From Acidobacteriota bacterium (GTDB lineage: Bacteria; Acidobacteriota; Thermoanaerobaculia; Gp7-AA8), in contig QHVY01000128.1 in NCBI GenBank assembly GCA_003223695.1, positions 1-8,009 of the forward strand: 8,009 nucleotides of DNA, given 5' to 3'. Every line of letters begins with the position of its first letter. Positions within the stretch are counted from its first letter, which is position 1. Below the pieces are notes generated by a model. That model was not told where the DNA came from. It worked only from the letters and a program-made list of their open reading frames with translations, and did not search any database. Below are positions 1 through 5,338 of this stretch, piece by piece. The position numbers and the translations under genes are program-made.

Positions 1-4
1 CTTT

Positions 5-60
5 GTGTGGCGGGCCAGCCCTTTGGCTGGCCGTGCCGGCCAGAGGGCCGGCGCCCACAC
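5..60. repeat. Two-hairpin intergenic repeat, copy 1 (divergent variant)
   Basis: A 56-bp element bounded by GTGTGG (5-10) and CCACAC (55-60), which are inverted copies of each other. Inside are two perfect hairpins: GGCCAGCC (13-20) pairs with GGCTGGCC (25-32) over a CTTT loop, and GCCGGCC (35-41) pairs with GGCCGGC (46-52) over an AGAG loop. It has the same plan as the copies at 5272 and 6890, but with different stem sequences that still pair fully. It begins 4 bp past the stop codon of the minus-strand oxidoreductase gene, so it could also end that transcript, although no T-tract is visible on that side. Assignment to the same family rests on architecture rather than sequence identity. Confidence 0.75.
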
Positions 61-64
61 TCTC

Positions 65-1264
65 CTAGTCCTCCGAGATCGCCTGAGTCACCGCGCGCTT
101 GTCCACTCCGACGCGCACGACCTTCTCTTCGCCGTCGCTTTCCATGTGCAGCACGGCGTCGGTGATCGACCGCGCATCGCACGGCAGACCGGTGTAATGC
201 AGAATTTTGCGAAGCTTCTTCTGATCTTCGCCCACTTCGAGCCGAATCAGATCGCCCATCTGGCCATCGCGATTCTGCTCGACGATGTACACGCGATCGT
301 GATTGGCGACGAAGCTCTTCACATCATCCGTGAATGGGAGCGCTCGAAGGCGAAGATAGCTCGTCTCGATGTTGCGCTCGCTCCGAAGCTGATGACGCGA
401 TTCCTGGAGCGGGAAATCAGTGGTGCCAAAGGCGATGAATCCGATCTTTGCCCCCCGGCGCACATCAACGATCGGCTTCGGAACGAATTTGCGCGCGGTC
501 TCGTACTTTTTCGTCAGCCTGTCGACCGTCGCTTTGTAGTCTTCGGGACGCTCAGAGTAGCGCGCCATCGAATCGTGGCCAGAACCTCGTGTGAAGTAAG
601 ACGGCGCATCGGTGCCGGGAATCGAGCGCCACGCAATCCCATCGTCATCGACATCGACGTAGCGTCCCCATTTGCCGCCGAGCTCCTCCAGCTTCTCCTT
701 CGACAAGATCTTTCCGCGCTGGTACGGCTTCTCTGGATATTTGAACGGATCCGACATCCAGTTGTTCATGCCCAGGTCGAGATCGGAGAGAACGAAGATC
801 GGAGCTTGAAACATCTCGGCGAGATCGAGCGCCTCGCTGCCGAATTCAAAACACTCTTCGACGCTGCCGGGGATCAGCGCGATCTGCTGCGTGTCACCGT
901 GCGACAGGAAGGCGACTTCGAAAACATCGCCCTGTGCGGTGCGCGTCGGCAAGCCGGTCGACGGTCCGACACGCTGAATGTCCCAGATCACGCCGGGAAG
1001 CTCGGCGAAGTACGCGAGTCCGGCGAATTCGGCCATCAGCGAGATGCCGGGACCCGACGTCGAGGTCATCGCCCGCGCCCCCGCCCACCCTGCGCCTAAC
1101 ACCATGCCGATCGCTGCAAGCTCGTCTTCAGCTTGCACAATGGCGAAATTCGCCTTGCCGTCGGAACCGATGCGGTGTTGCTTCATGTAATCGATCAGCG
1201 ATTCGCAAAGTGATGATGACGGTGTGATCGGATACCAGGTGACCACGGTGACGCCGCCGAACAT
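65..1264 (-). CDS. korA: 2-oxoacid:acceptor oxidoreductase, alpha-domain part (KorA type; separated from its gamma domain by a frame disruption)
   Basis: This ORF encodes the alpha (pyrimidine-binding plus transketolase C-terminal-like) part of a thiamine-diphosphate enzyme. With a beta subunit, the family oxidatively decarboxylates a 2-oxoacid, often 2-oxoglutarate, to acyl-CoA and passes electrons to ferredoxin in the cytoplasm. Visible motifs are YPITPSSSLCE (residues 11-21), AEDELAAIGMVLGAGWAGAR (45-64), TSTSGPGISLM (68-78), RVGPSTGLPTRTAQGD (98-113) and, in the C-terminal domain, VYIVEQNRDGQMGDLI (325-340). The GPSTGLPT stretch is typical of the gamma-alpha fused subfamily. Normally a GN-x-A-x-A-x-G strand precedes the YPITP motif; here it is absent, and the ATG at 1264 lies inside the overlapping gamma-frame ORF. 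I therefore read this as the 3' half of one disrupted gene rather than a natural separate subunit, although a split gene is possible. A beta subunit would be expected to the left, outside the window. The 2-oxoacid substrate cannot be read from sequence alone. Confidence 0.85.
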   Translation of the reverse strand: MFGGVTVVTWYPITPSSSLCESLIDYMKQHRIGSDGKANFAIVQAEDELAAIGMVLGAGWAGARAMTSTSGPGISLMAEFAGLAYFAELPGVIWDIQRVGPSTGLPTRTAQGDVFEVAFLSHGDTQQIALIPGSVEECFEFGSEALDLAEMFQAPIFVLSDLDLGMNNWMSDPFKYPEKPYQRGKILSKEKLEELGGKWGRYVDVDDDGIAWRSIPGTDAPSYFTRGSGHDSMARYSERPEDYKATVDRLTKKYETARKFVPKPIVDVRRGAKIGFIAFGTTDFPLQESRHQLRSERNIETSYLRLRALPFTDDVKSFVANHDRVYIVEQNRDGQMGDLIRLEVGEDQKKLRKILHYTGLPCDARSITDAVLHMESDGEEKVVRVGVDKRAVTQAISED

Positions 1265-1881
1265 CTCGGCAGATTCGCCGTTGCGAATTCGATCCCTTTG
1301 TCGATCGAGGCGACGTTCGGATCGATCGCCTTCTGTTTTCCTTTGAACTGCTTGGTGATGGCGGCGACGATTTCCTGCCGCTCGATGCCGATGAGCTCCG
1401 CGACGATGCCGACGTAAACCATGTTCGTCAGCAGCTTGCGAAGGCGCGAGTCCGTGGTCAGCTCGCCGGCCAGCTTCGCGAAAGGCACTTCGTAGAATTC
1501 GATGTCCTTACGAATGCTCTTGCAATTCAGCGGTGCGTCGTAGATGCAGAGCGCGCCGGGCTGCAAGGCTTCGACGTCCTCGCGCGCGGTCTGCGGATTC
1601 ATGCACACCATCAGATCGACTTCTTTTTTGCGCGCGATCCAGCCGTCCTTGTTCGCGCGAATCGTGAACCACGTCGGCAAACCAGCGATGTTCGATGGAA
1701 ACATGTTCTTGCCGCTGACCGGCACGCCCATCTGAAAAATCGAGCGCATCAACACGTTGTTCGATGATTGCGAACCCGAGCCGTTGATCGTGGCCACGTG
1801 AATCGTCAGATCATTGACGACCGGCTGTCCCCCCTCGGCAACCTCGTCGAGAACGGCCGTCGCTGTGAGAGTATCGGACAC
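1195..1881 (-). CDS. korA: 2-oxoacid:acceptor oxidoreductase, gamma-domain part (5' half of the disrupted korA-type gene)
   Basis: The N-terminal gamma domain of the fused 2-oxoacid:ferredoxin oxidoreductase. Residues 27-60 carry the glycine-rich start of the domain, with VATINGSGSQSSNNVL followed by GVPVSGKNMFPSNIAGLPTW, and then the typical FTIR strand. Homology-like sequence runs to about residue 206 (ANLPR). The remaining 22 or so residues (CSAASPWSPG, then a His/Arg-rich end) look like out-of-frame readthrough of the alpha region. The start is GTG at 1881-1879, preceded 8 nt upstream by AAGGAG, one of only two visible ribosome-binding sites in the window. The domain overlaps the alpha ORF by 70 bp in another frame. 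An intact fused subunit would be about 600 residues, so translation of this copy would stop early. The lesion could be real, which would make the gene a pseudogene, or a sequencing or assembly error. Confidence 0.82.
   Translation of the reverse strand: MSDTLTATAVLDEVAEGGQPVVNDLTIHVATINGSGSQSSNNVLMRSIFQMGVPVSGKNMFPSNIAGLPTWFTIRANKDGWIARKKEVDLMVCMNPQTAREDVEALQPGALCIYDAPLNCKSIRKDIEFYEVPFAKLAGELTTDSRLRKLLTNMVYVGIVAELIGIERQEIVAAITKQFKGKQKAIDPNVASIDKGIEFATANLPRCSAASPWSPGIRSHRHHHFANR
1240..1275 (-). other. Frame-disrupting deletion junction inside the korA-type gene
   Basis: On the minus strand the gamma frame reads A-N-L-P-R and then goes out of frame, while the alpha frame picks up at M-F-G-G-V-T-V-V. 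In intact relatives about 25-30 residues join these points, including a conserved GN-x-A-x-A-x-G strand of the alpha domain. They are missing here, and the two frames are offset by 2 nt. This is therefore not a simple one-base error: it implies loss of a number of bases equal to 3k+1. The missing length is estimated from my memory of the family. Confidence 0.65.
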
Positions 1882-1889
1882 TTCGGCAA

Positions 1890-1895
1890 CTCCTT
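1890..1895 (-). promoter_or_regulatory. Shine-Dalgarno site fixing the GTG start of the gamma-domain ORF
   Basis: AAGGAG on the minus strand lies 8 nt before GTG at 1881-1879. It supports that start and is the clearest ribosome-binding site in the window. Confidence 0.75.
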
Positions 1896-1912
1896 ATTTG
1901 CAGTGGCGAATC

Positions 1913-1918
1913 ATTCTA
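1913..1918 (-). promoter_or_regulatory. Candidate -10 element for the korA-type gene
   Basis: TAGAAT on the minus strand has one mismatch to TATAAT. It sits in the 56-bp divergent gap and would place a transcription start about 25 nt before the GTG start, leaving room for the AAGGAG site. No convincing -35 hexamer is visible at 16-18 bp. Confidence 0.4.
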
Positions 1919-1923
1919 GCAGT

Positions 1924-1929
1924 TACGAT
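1924..1929 (+). promoter_or_regulatory. Candidate -10 element for plsC
   Basis: TACGAT ends 8 nt before the plsC ATG at 1938. A TTGCAG at 1898-1903 could serve as a -35, but the spacing of 20 bp is long. If used, the mRNA would be leaderless or nearly so, which fits the lack of a Shine-Dalgarno sequence before this ATG. It lies within 6 bp of the candidate -10 of the divergent korA-type gene, so the two promoters would face away from a shared core. Confidence 0.3.
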
Positions 1930-1937
1930 GTGCGGCC

Positions 1938-2666
1938 ATGCTCCGGACGATCTGGGCCGGCTTCATCGCCGTGCTGGTGACGATTCCTTTGGCGCTGGCG
2001 ACGCTCGCGGTCGCCGCGTTGAAGTCGAACGCACGGCTCATCGACGGAATCATCTGGCTTTGGGCCACCAGCATCATTCGCGCGGCCGGCATCCAGCTTC
2101 GCGCGGAAAACACGGATGTCATCGACCGAAAACAGCGCTACATCATCATTGCGAATCACCACAGCTACTTCGATATTCCGTGCATCTTCGCCGCGATTCC
2201 GCAGCCGATCCGCTTCATGGCCAAGATCAGCCTGTTCAAGATCCCGATTTTCGGCTGGGCGATCGGGCGGGCGGGCTTCATTCCGATCGATCGGAAAAAC
2301 CGACGAACAGCGGTGAAGTCGTTCGAGCTCGCGGTCGATCGCATTCGCAAAGGAAACACAGTCGTAGTTTTTCCAGAGGAGGGCCGCTCACGCGAGCGAG
2401 CAATGCGCCCGTTTCAGCGCGGCGGATTTCTCCTCGCCCTCCGGTCGGGCCTGCCGATTCTGCCGGTGGCGATCGTCGGGACCTTCGACGTGTTCCCAGC
2501 CAATGCAAAGCGAGTCAAACCGGGCCCGGTGACAATCAAAGTGGGTACGCCGATCCTGACGGAGGGGCTCACAGTGCGCGAGAAGGATCGATTGCTCAAT
2601 GAGTCGCGAGAGCAGATCTTATCGATGCTAAATCCTCATCCAGCAACGTCCGCACCTCGATCGTGA
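1938..2666 (+). CDS. plsC: 1-acyl-sn-glycerol-3-phosphate acyltransferase (PlsC family)
   Basis: Membrane-bound acyltransferase of phospholipid synthesis that adds an acyl chain to the sn-2 position of lysophosphatidic acid to give phosphatidic acid. The 242-residue length is normal for the family. A hydrophobic N-terminus (about 5-27) probably anchors it in the inner membrane. The four family blocks appear in order: NHHSYFD (73-79, the catalytic HX4D with H74 and D79), GFIPIDR (113-119), FPEEGRSR (145-152) and LPILPVAIVGTFDVFP (172-187). The third block is FPEEGRS, where FPEGTRS is usual. The start is ATG at 1938, which has no Shine-Dalgarno sequence and opens 56 bp from the divergent korA-type gene. 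The last 71 bp overlap the 3' end of selA on the other strand. The family is well supported; the exact acyl acceptor is inferred. Confidence 0.93.
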   Translation: MLRTIWAGFIAVLVTIPLALATLAVAALKSNARLIDGIIWLWATSIIRAAGIQLRAENTDVIDRKQRYIIIANHHSYFDIPCIFAAIPQPIRFMAKISLFKIPIFGWAIGRAGFIPIDRKNRRTAVKSFELAVDRIRKGNTVVVFPEEGRSRERAMRPFQRGGFLLALRSGLPILPVAIVGTFDVFPANAKRVKPGPVTIKVGTPILTEGLTVREKDRLLNESREQILSMLNPHPATSAPRS

Positions 2667-3957
2667 ATCGATCCTCGACAATTCGCCCCACGATGAGCTT
2701 TTCAAGAAATCGCGTATGCAGCTCGCTCGCTTTTCCGGGAATGTGAATAGCGACCGAGGCGATCGTTTCGGTTGGCGTCGTGCCGCCGCCGAGGGCGCAG
2801 TCGCTGTCGATCAGGCGCGCCTTCGTGCCGCGCACCAAATCTTGAGCGCGGCTGCGGAGCTCATCGATCGACATCGCCAGCATGCGATAGATGGGAATCT
2901 CCTGCTCGTGACGCTCGGTGGCGAACGCGCGTAGCGTCTCAGCGATGACCGCGTAACTTTCTTTGCCCGCGCGCAGGGCGCGCATCAGCGGATGTTTGCG
3001 GCATTTCTCGATGATGCCGGCGCGCCCGAGGAGAAGGCCACCTTGTGTGGCGCCGATGAGTTTGTCGGTCGAGCAGGTGAGCACGTCGACGCCCTTCGCG
3101 ATCACCTCAGCGATCGTGTCGTGTTTTTTGAAACCATATCTTGAGATGTCCACCACCCGCCCGCTTCCTTCGTCGTACAGCAGCGGCAGCTTCTTCGAAT
3201 GCGCTACCTCGACCAGCTCTTCGATCGTGGGCGTTTCCGTGAAGCCGACGATGTCGAAATTCGATCGGTTGACGCGCAGAATCGCTGCTGTAGTACTCTT
3301 TACTATAGCTGTGTAATCTCGACCGCGGGTCCGATTCGTCGTGCCCACTTCGCGCAACTTCGCGCCGCCCTGCTGGATCACGTCGGGAACGCGGAACGAA
3401 CCGCCGATCTCCACCAGCTCTCCGCGAGAGACCAGCACTTCGCGTTTCGGCGCAACGGCGGCGAGCAGCAGCAGCGTCGCCGCGGCGTTGTTGTTCGTGA
3501 GCAGCGCCGCCTCGCAGCCGAAGAGCGTGCGGCAGATCGACTCCAGGTGCTCATCGCGAGCGCCGCGCTCGCCCTCCTCGAGGTCGAACTCGAGATTCGA
3601 GTAGCCCTCGGCGATCGTGCCCGCGCGCTGCCACAGCTCTGGATCGATTGGAGAGCGGCCTAGGTTTGTGTGGATGATGATGCCGGATCCGTTGATCACC
3701 CGCCGCAGCGTGGAGGCCGTTGATCCCTGCAGCGACGAGCGCACCCGAGCCACCGCGGAGGCCTCATCGAACGGCTCCCGCGCGAGCCGCAGAGAATCGA
3801 GGTGCTCCACCACCGCCTCCTTCAGGCGAGCGCGGCCGAACTCCTCCGCCAGCGGCGCAAAGGTGCGGCTGGAGAGGATCCTCTCCACCGACGGGATGCT
3901 TCGGAGAGATGTGGAATCTCGCAGATCCGGGTATTGTATTCGTTGACACTTGATCAA
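2596..3957 (-). CDS. selA: L-seryl-tRNA(Sec) selenium transferase
   Basis: Cytoplasmic PLP enzyme that converts seryl-tRNA(Sec) to selenocysteyl-tRNA(Sec) using selenophosphate. From a TTG start at 3957 it has 453 residues, near the family norm of about 460. Diagnostic blocks are NGSGIIIHTNLGRSP (90-104), YSNLEFDLEEGERGAR (119-134), LLTNNNAAAT (152-161), SRGELVEIGGSFRVPD (177-192), VGTTNRT (204-210), STDKLIG (296-302) with K299 as the expected PLP-binding lysine, and HPLMRALRAGK (322-332). The start is uncertain. A longer reading from ATG at 4011 adds only a serine-rich stretch that mirrors the coiled-coil gene on the other strand, so I reject it. A CTG at 3924, 8 nt after a TACAAT box, would put the start about 8 residues before the conserved LRSIPSVERIL. 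No selB, selD or selC lies nearby. Its 3' end overlaps plsC. Confidence 0.95.
   Translation of the reverse strand: MIKCQRIQYPDLRDSTSLRSIPSVERILSSRTFAPLAEEFGRARLKEAVVEHLDSLRLAREPFDEASAVARVRSSLQGSTASTLRRVINGSGIIIHTNLGRSPIDPELWQRAGTIAEGYSNLEFDLEEGERGARDEHLESICRTLFGCEAALLTNNNAAATLLLLAAVAPKREVLVSRGELVEIGGSFRVPDVIQQGGAKLREVGTTNRTRGRDYTAIVKSTTAAILRVNRSNFDIVGFTETPTIEELVEVAHSKKLPLLYDEGSGRVVDISRYGFKKHDTIAEVIAKGVDVLTCSTDKLIGATQGGLLLGRAGIIEKCRKHPLMRALRAGKESYAVIAETLRAFATERHEQEIPIYRMLAMSIDELRSRAQDLVRGTKARLIDSDCALGGGTTPTETIASVAIHIPGKASELHTRFLEKLIVGRIVEDRFTIEVRTLLDEDLASIRSALATH
3933..3938 (-). promoter_or_regulatory. Candidate -10 element for selA
   Basis: TACAAT on the minus strand has one mismatch to TATAAT. 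The same bases plus one, read on the plus strand, give TATTGT (3932-3937), a weaker candidate -10 for the divergent coiled-coil gene 12 nt before its TTG. No -35 stands out in either direction. If this box drives selA, a start at or near CTG 3924 becomes more likely than TTG 3957, which lies upstream of the box. Confidence 0.35.
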
Positions 3958-3958
3958 G
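3949..3958. promoter_or_regulatory. Perfect 10-bp palindrome spanning the divergent start codons
   Basis: CTTGATCAAG is its own reverse complement. It contains the TTG start of the plus-strand coiled-coil gene (3950-3952) and the candidate TTG start of minus-strand selA (3957-3955). It could be a small operator or a coincidence of two M-I-K starts; the sequence alone does not decide. Confidence 0.3.
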
Positions 3959-4543
3959 CAGGACGAAGAGCTGGACAAGCTCGAAGAAGACATCCGGAAG
4001 CTGAAGAACAAGTACGATCAGTTCTTCACGGGGATCAGCAAAATGCCGCCCATGCACGAGCGGCGCATGCTGGAGGTCTTCATCTTCGAAATCGGTAAGC
4101 AGAAGATGCGCGAGAACGCGCGCCGCTTCCGCTACAACCAGCTACTCAGCCGTTACAACCAGTACCGCGAGATGTGGGGCCGGAAGATGCGCGAGCGTGA
4201 AGAGGGGCCGCTCGACTTCCGCCGCCGAAAGGCTGCCCTGGACGAGCCAAGCGCGCCGCCGAAACAATCCGCGCCGCTTCGCGTAACGTCGCGCAGCCCC
4301 GAATCGTATGTAAAGTTAGCGCCCGGCTCGAACGGTGAGGCCATACGCGACTTGTACAACCAGATCGAGAAAGAGCATCGGAAGCTCGGCAAAAATCCGA
4401 ACCTCACCTTCGAGCAGCTGCGCAGCATGGTCGAGAAACAGAGCGAGCAGGTGCGCGAGCGCTACAACGTCGATGTCGTCGGCTTCCGCGTCGATGTGGT
4501 CGACGGCAAGGTGAAGCTGAAGGCAAAACCCATCCAGGAATGA
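3950..4543 (+). CDS. Coiled-coil protein resembling the MXAN_5187 C-terminal region, unknown function
   Basis: A 197-residue, highly charged protein with no signal peptide or membrane segment. Residues 3-30 form a heptad-like coiled coil (DEELDKLEEDIRKLKNKYDQ) ending in FFTGISKMPP. Residues 55-88 hold RRFRYNQLLSRYNQY and a W-G-R-K stretch with EEGP. A proline-rich linker (98-118) leads to a second domain (119-197) ending in FRVDVVDGKVKLKAKP. The FF-x-G-I, RFRYNQL and DGKVKLKA elements recall the C-terminal domain of the myxobacterial MXAN_5187 family, an assignment made from memory. The biochemical role is unknown. TTG at 3950 is the only usable start, because an in-frame TGA lies two codons upstream. 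The stop overlaps the ATGA before the next gene, so co-translation with the TPR lipoprotein is likely. Confidence 0.75.
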   Translation: MIKQDEELDKLEEDIRKLKNKYDQFFTGISKMPPMHERRMLEVFIFEIGKQKMRENARRFRYNQLLSRYNQYREMWGRKMREREEGPLDFRRRKAALDEPSAPPKQSAPLRVTSRSPESYVKLAPGSNGEAIRDLYNQIEKEHRKLGKNPNLTFEQLRSMVEKQSEQVRERYNVDVVGFRVDVVDGKVKLKAKPIQE

Positions 4544-4545
4544 TC

Positions 4546-5277
4546 ATGAAACGAATGCTGGTCTCCTTCGCTGCGGCGCTGACGCTGTTCGGCTGCGCGG
4601 CGATCCACAAGAATCAACAGAATCCATACGGGCACCGGCTGTTCATCGAGCAGTTTCTCGACCCGCGCAATCCGCTCGACGCGCGGATCGAGAACACGAT
4701 CAACGCACTGCGTGCGAATCCGAGGTCTGCGACGCTGCACAACGAGCTCGGTCAACTGCTGCGCGAGAAAGGATTTCCGAAAGACTCGGAAGTCGAATTC
4801 GAGCGCGCGGTCAACGCCGACCCCCGACTCTTCTCCGCCTGGTACAACCTCGGCCTCGTCCGGCAGGCGCGCGGCGACTATCCCGGCGCGCTCTTCGCCT
4901 ATCGCCGCACGTTGCACTATCGCAAGGGGCACTCCGCCGCGCTCTTTCAGCTCGGTCTGATGGAAGAGCAGCGGCACAATACCGAAGCGGCGGTCGACTA
5001 CTACGCGAAAGCGTTCTCGATCAATCACAGCCTCCTCGATGTGCGCGTGAATCCGCGCATTGTCGACAGCAAACTGATCGACCTCGCGCTGCTGCGCCTC
5101 TATCCGATCGAACATGCGAGAGAGAGCACGCAGTTCGAGCCGACGCCGCCCGGATACGTGCAGCCGAATCTCGAGCCTGCACCGTCGCCGCAGCCGCCCG
5201 CGACGGCGATCGTGCCGCCATCAGCGCCGGTGACCAACCCGGCGCAGCAGACGCCTCCGCCGAAGCCGCCAGTGTAG
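4546..5277 (+). CDS. TPR-repeat lipoprotein with proline-rich tail
   Basis: A probable lipoprotein of 243 residues. The N-terminus MKRMLVSFAAALTLFGC is a short charged and hydrophobic signal with a lipobox-like LFGC; Cys17 would be lipidated. Three tetratricopeptide repeats follow at about 61-94, 95-128 and 129-162, with typical W-Y-N-L-G and A-x-x-x-F/Y-x-x-A patterns, so it probably acts as a periplasmic protein-binding scaffold. The tail (199-243) is rich in Pro, Gln and Ala and probably unstructured. I choose ATG 4546 because AGGA lies 6 nt before it; an ATG at 4540 overlaps the upstream stop as ATGA and would add two residues. The last Val codon and the TAG stop are the first six bases of the repeat at 5272, so the original C-terminus may have differed. 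The binding partner is unknown. Confidence 0.88.
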   Translation: MKRMLVSFAAALTLFGCAAIHKNQQNPYGHRLFIEQFLDPRNPLDARIENTINALRANPRSATLHNELGQLLREKGFPKDSEVEFERAVNADPRLFSAWYNLGLVRQARGDYPGALFAYRRTLHYRKGHSAALFQLGLMEEQRHNTEAAVDYYAKAFSINHSLLDVRVNPRIVDSKLIDLALLRLYPIEHARESTQFEPTPPGYVQPNLEPAPSPQPPATAIVPPSAPVTNPAQQTPPPKPPV

Positions 5278-5321
5278 CGGCGGCCTTCAGGCCGCCGGCG
5301 GGCTAAAGCCCGCCGCTACAC
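5272..5321. repeat. BIME/REP-like two-hairpin repeat, copy 2
   Basis: 50 bp: outer arms GTGTAGC (5272-5278) and GCTACAC (5315-5321) are perfect inverses. Hairpin A is GGCGGCC (5279-5285) with GGCCGCC (5290-5296) over TTCA. Hairpin B is GGCGGGC (5297-5303) with GCCCGCC (5308-5314) over TAAA. The whole can fold as a three-way junction. GTAG at the foot of one hairpin and CTAC at the other match the plan of REP palindromes in head-to-head (BIME) pairs, which in known systems are mobilised by RAYT transposases. It overlaps the last six bases of the TPR gene and ends 17 nt before lysS. All substitutions between this copy and copy 3 lie in loops; the only other difference is a 3-nt spacer. Confidence 0.9.
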
Positions 5322-5323
5322 AG

Positions 5324-5329
5324 TAGAAT
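5324..5329 (+). promoter_or_regulatory. Candidate -10 element for lysS
   Basis: TAGAAT ends 9 nt before the TTG start of lysS. A -35 would have to lie inside hairpin B of the repeat, where no TTGACA-like hexamer is seen. The 9-nt spacing would give a leaderless or near-leaderless transcript. Confidence 0.3.
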
Positions 5330-5338
5330 CCGCGCGGC

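Noticed and set aside
5..1099. 364-codon plus-strand ORF opposite the alpha domain of the korA-type gene
   Set aside because: The composition (Arg, His, Leu rich) is that of a mirror frame, and it starts inside repeat copy 1.
1814..2602. 262-codon plus-strand ORF overlapping plsC in another frame
   Set aside because: It is low-complexity and Arg/Ser/His-rich, while the overlapping plsC frame carries all four acyltransferase blocks.
3943..3948. Perfect TTGACA (-35 consensus) on the plus strand
   Set aside because: At 17 bp downstream there is no -10-like hexamer, and the position would put the start site inside the coiled-coil gene.
3958..4011. N-terminal extension of selA to ATG 4011
   Set aside because: The added residues are a serine-rich run that simply mirrors the Asp/Glu/Lys coiled-coil coding sequence on the other strand. 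SelA proteins normally begin shortly before the L-R-S-I-P-S block.
4462..5115. 217-codon minus-strand ORF opposite the TPR lipoprotein
   Set aside because: It is antisense to a gene with a clear signal peptide and TPR repeats; its Arg/Val/Glu-rich composition is that of a mirror frame.
5272..5321. Classical rho-independent terminator
   Set aside because: The hairpins are strong, but no T-tract follows on either strand. I kept it as a repeat with possible termination activity rather than calling a terminator.
5322..5338. Riboswitch or T-box upstream of lysS
   Set aside because: Only 17 nt separate the repeat from the start codon, too short for a leader regulator.
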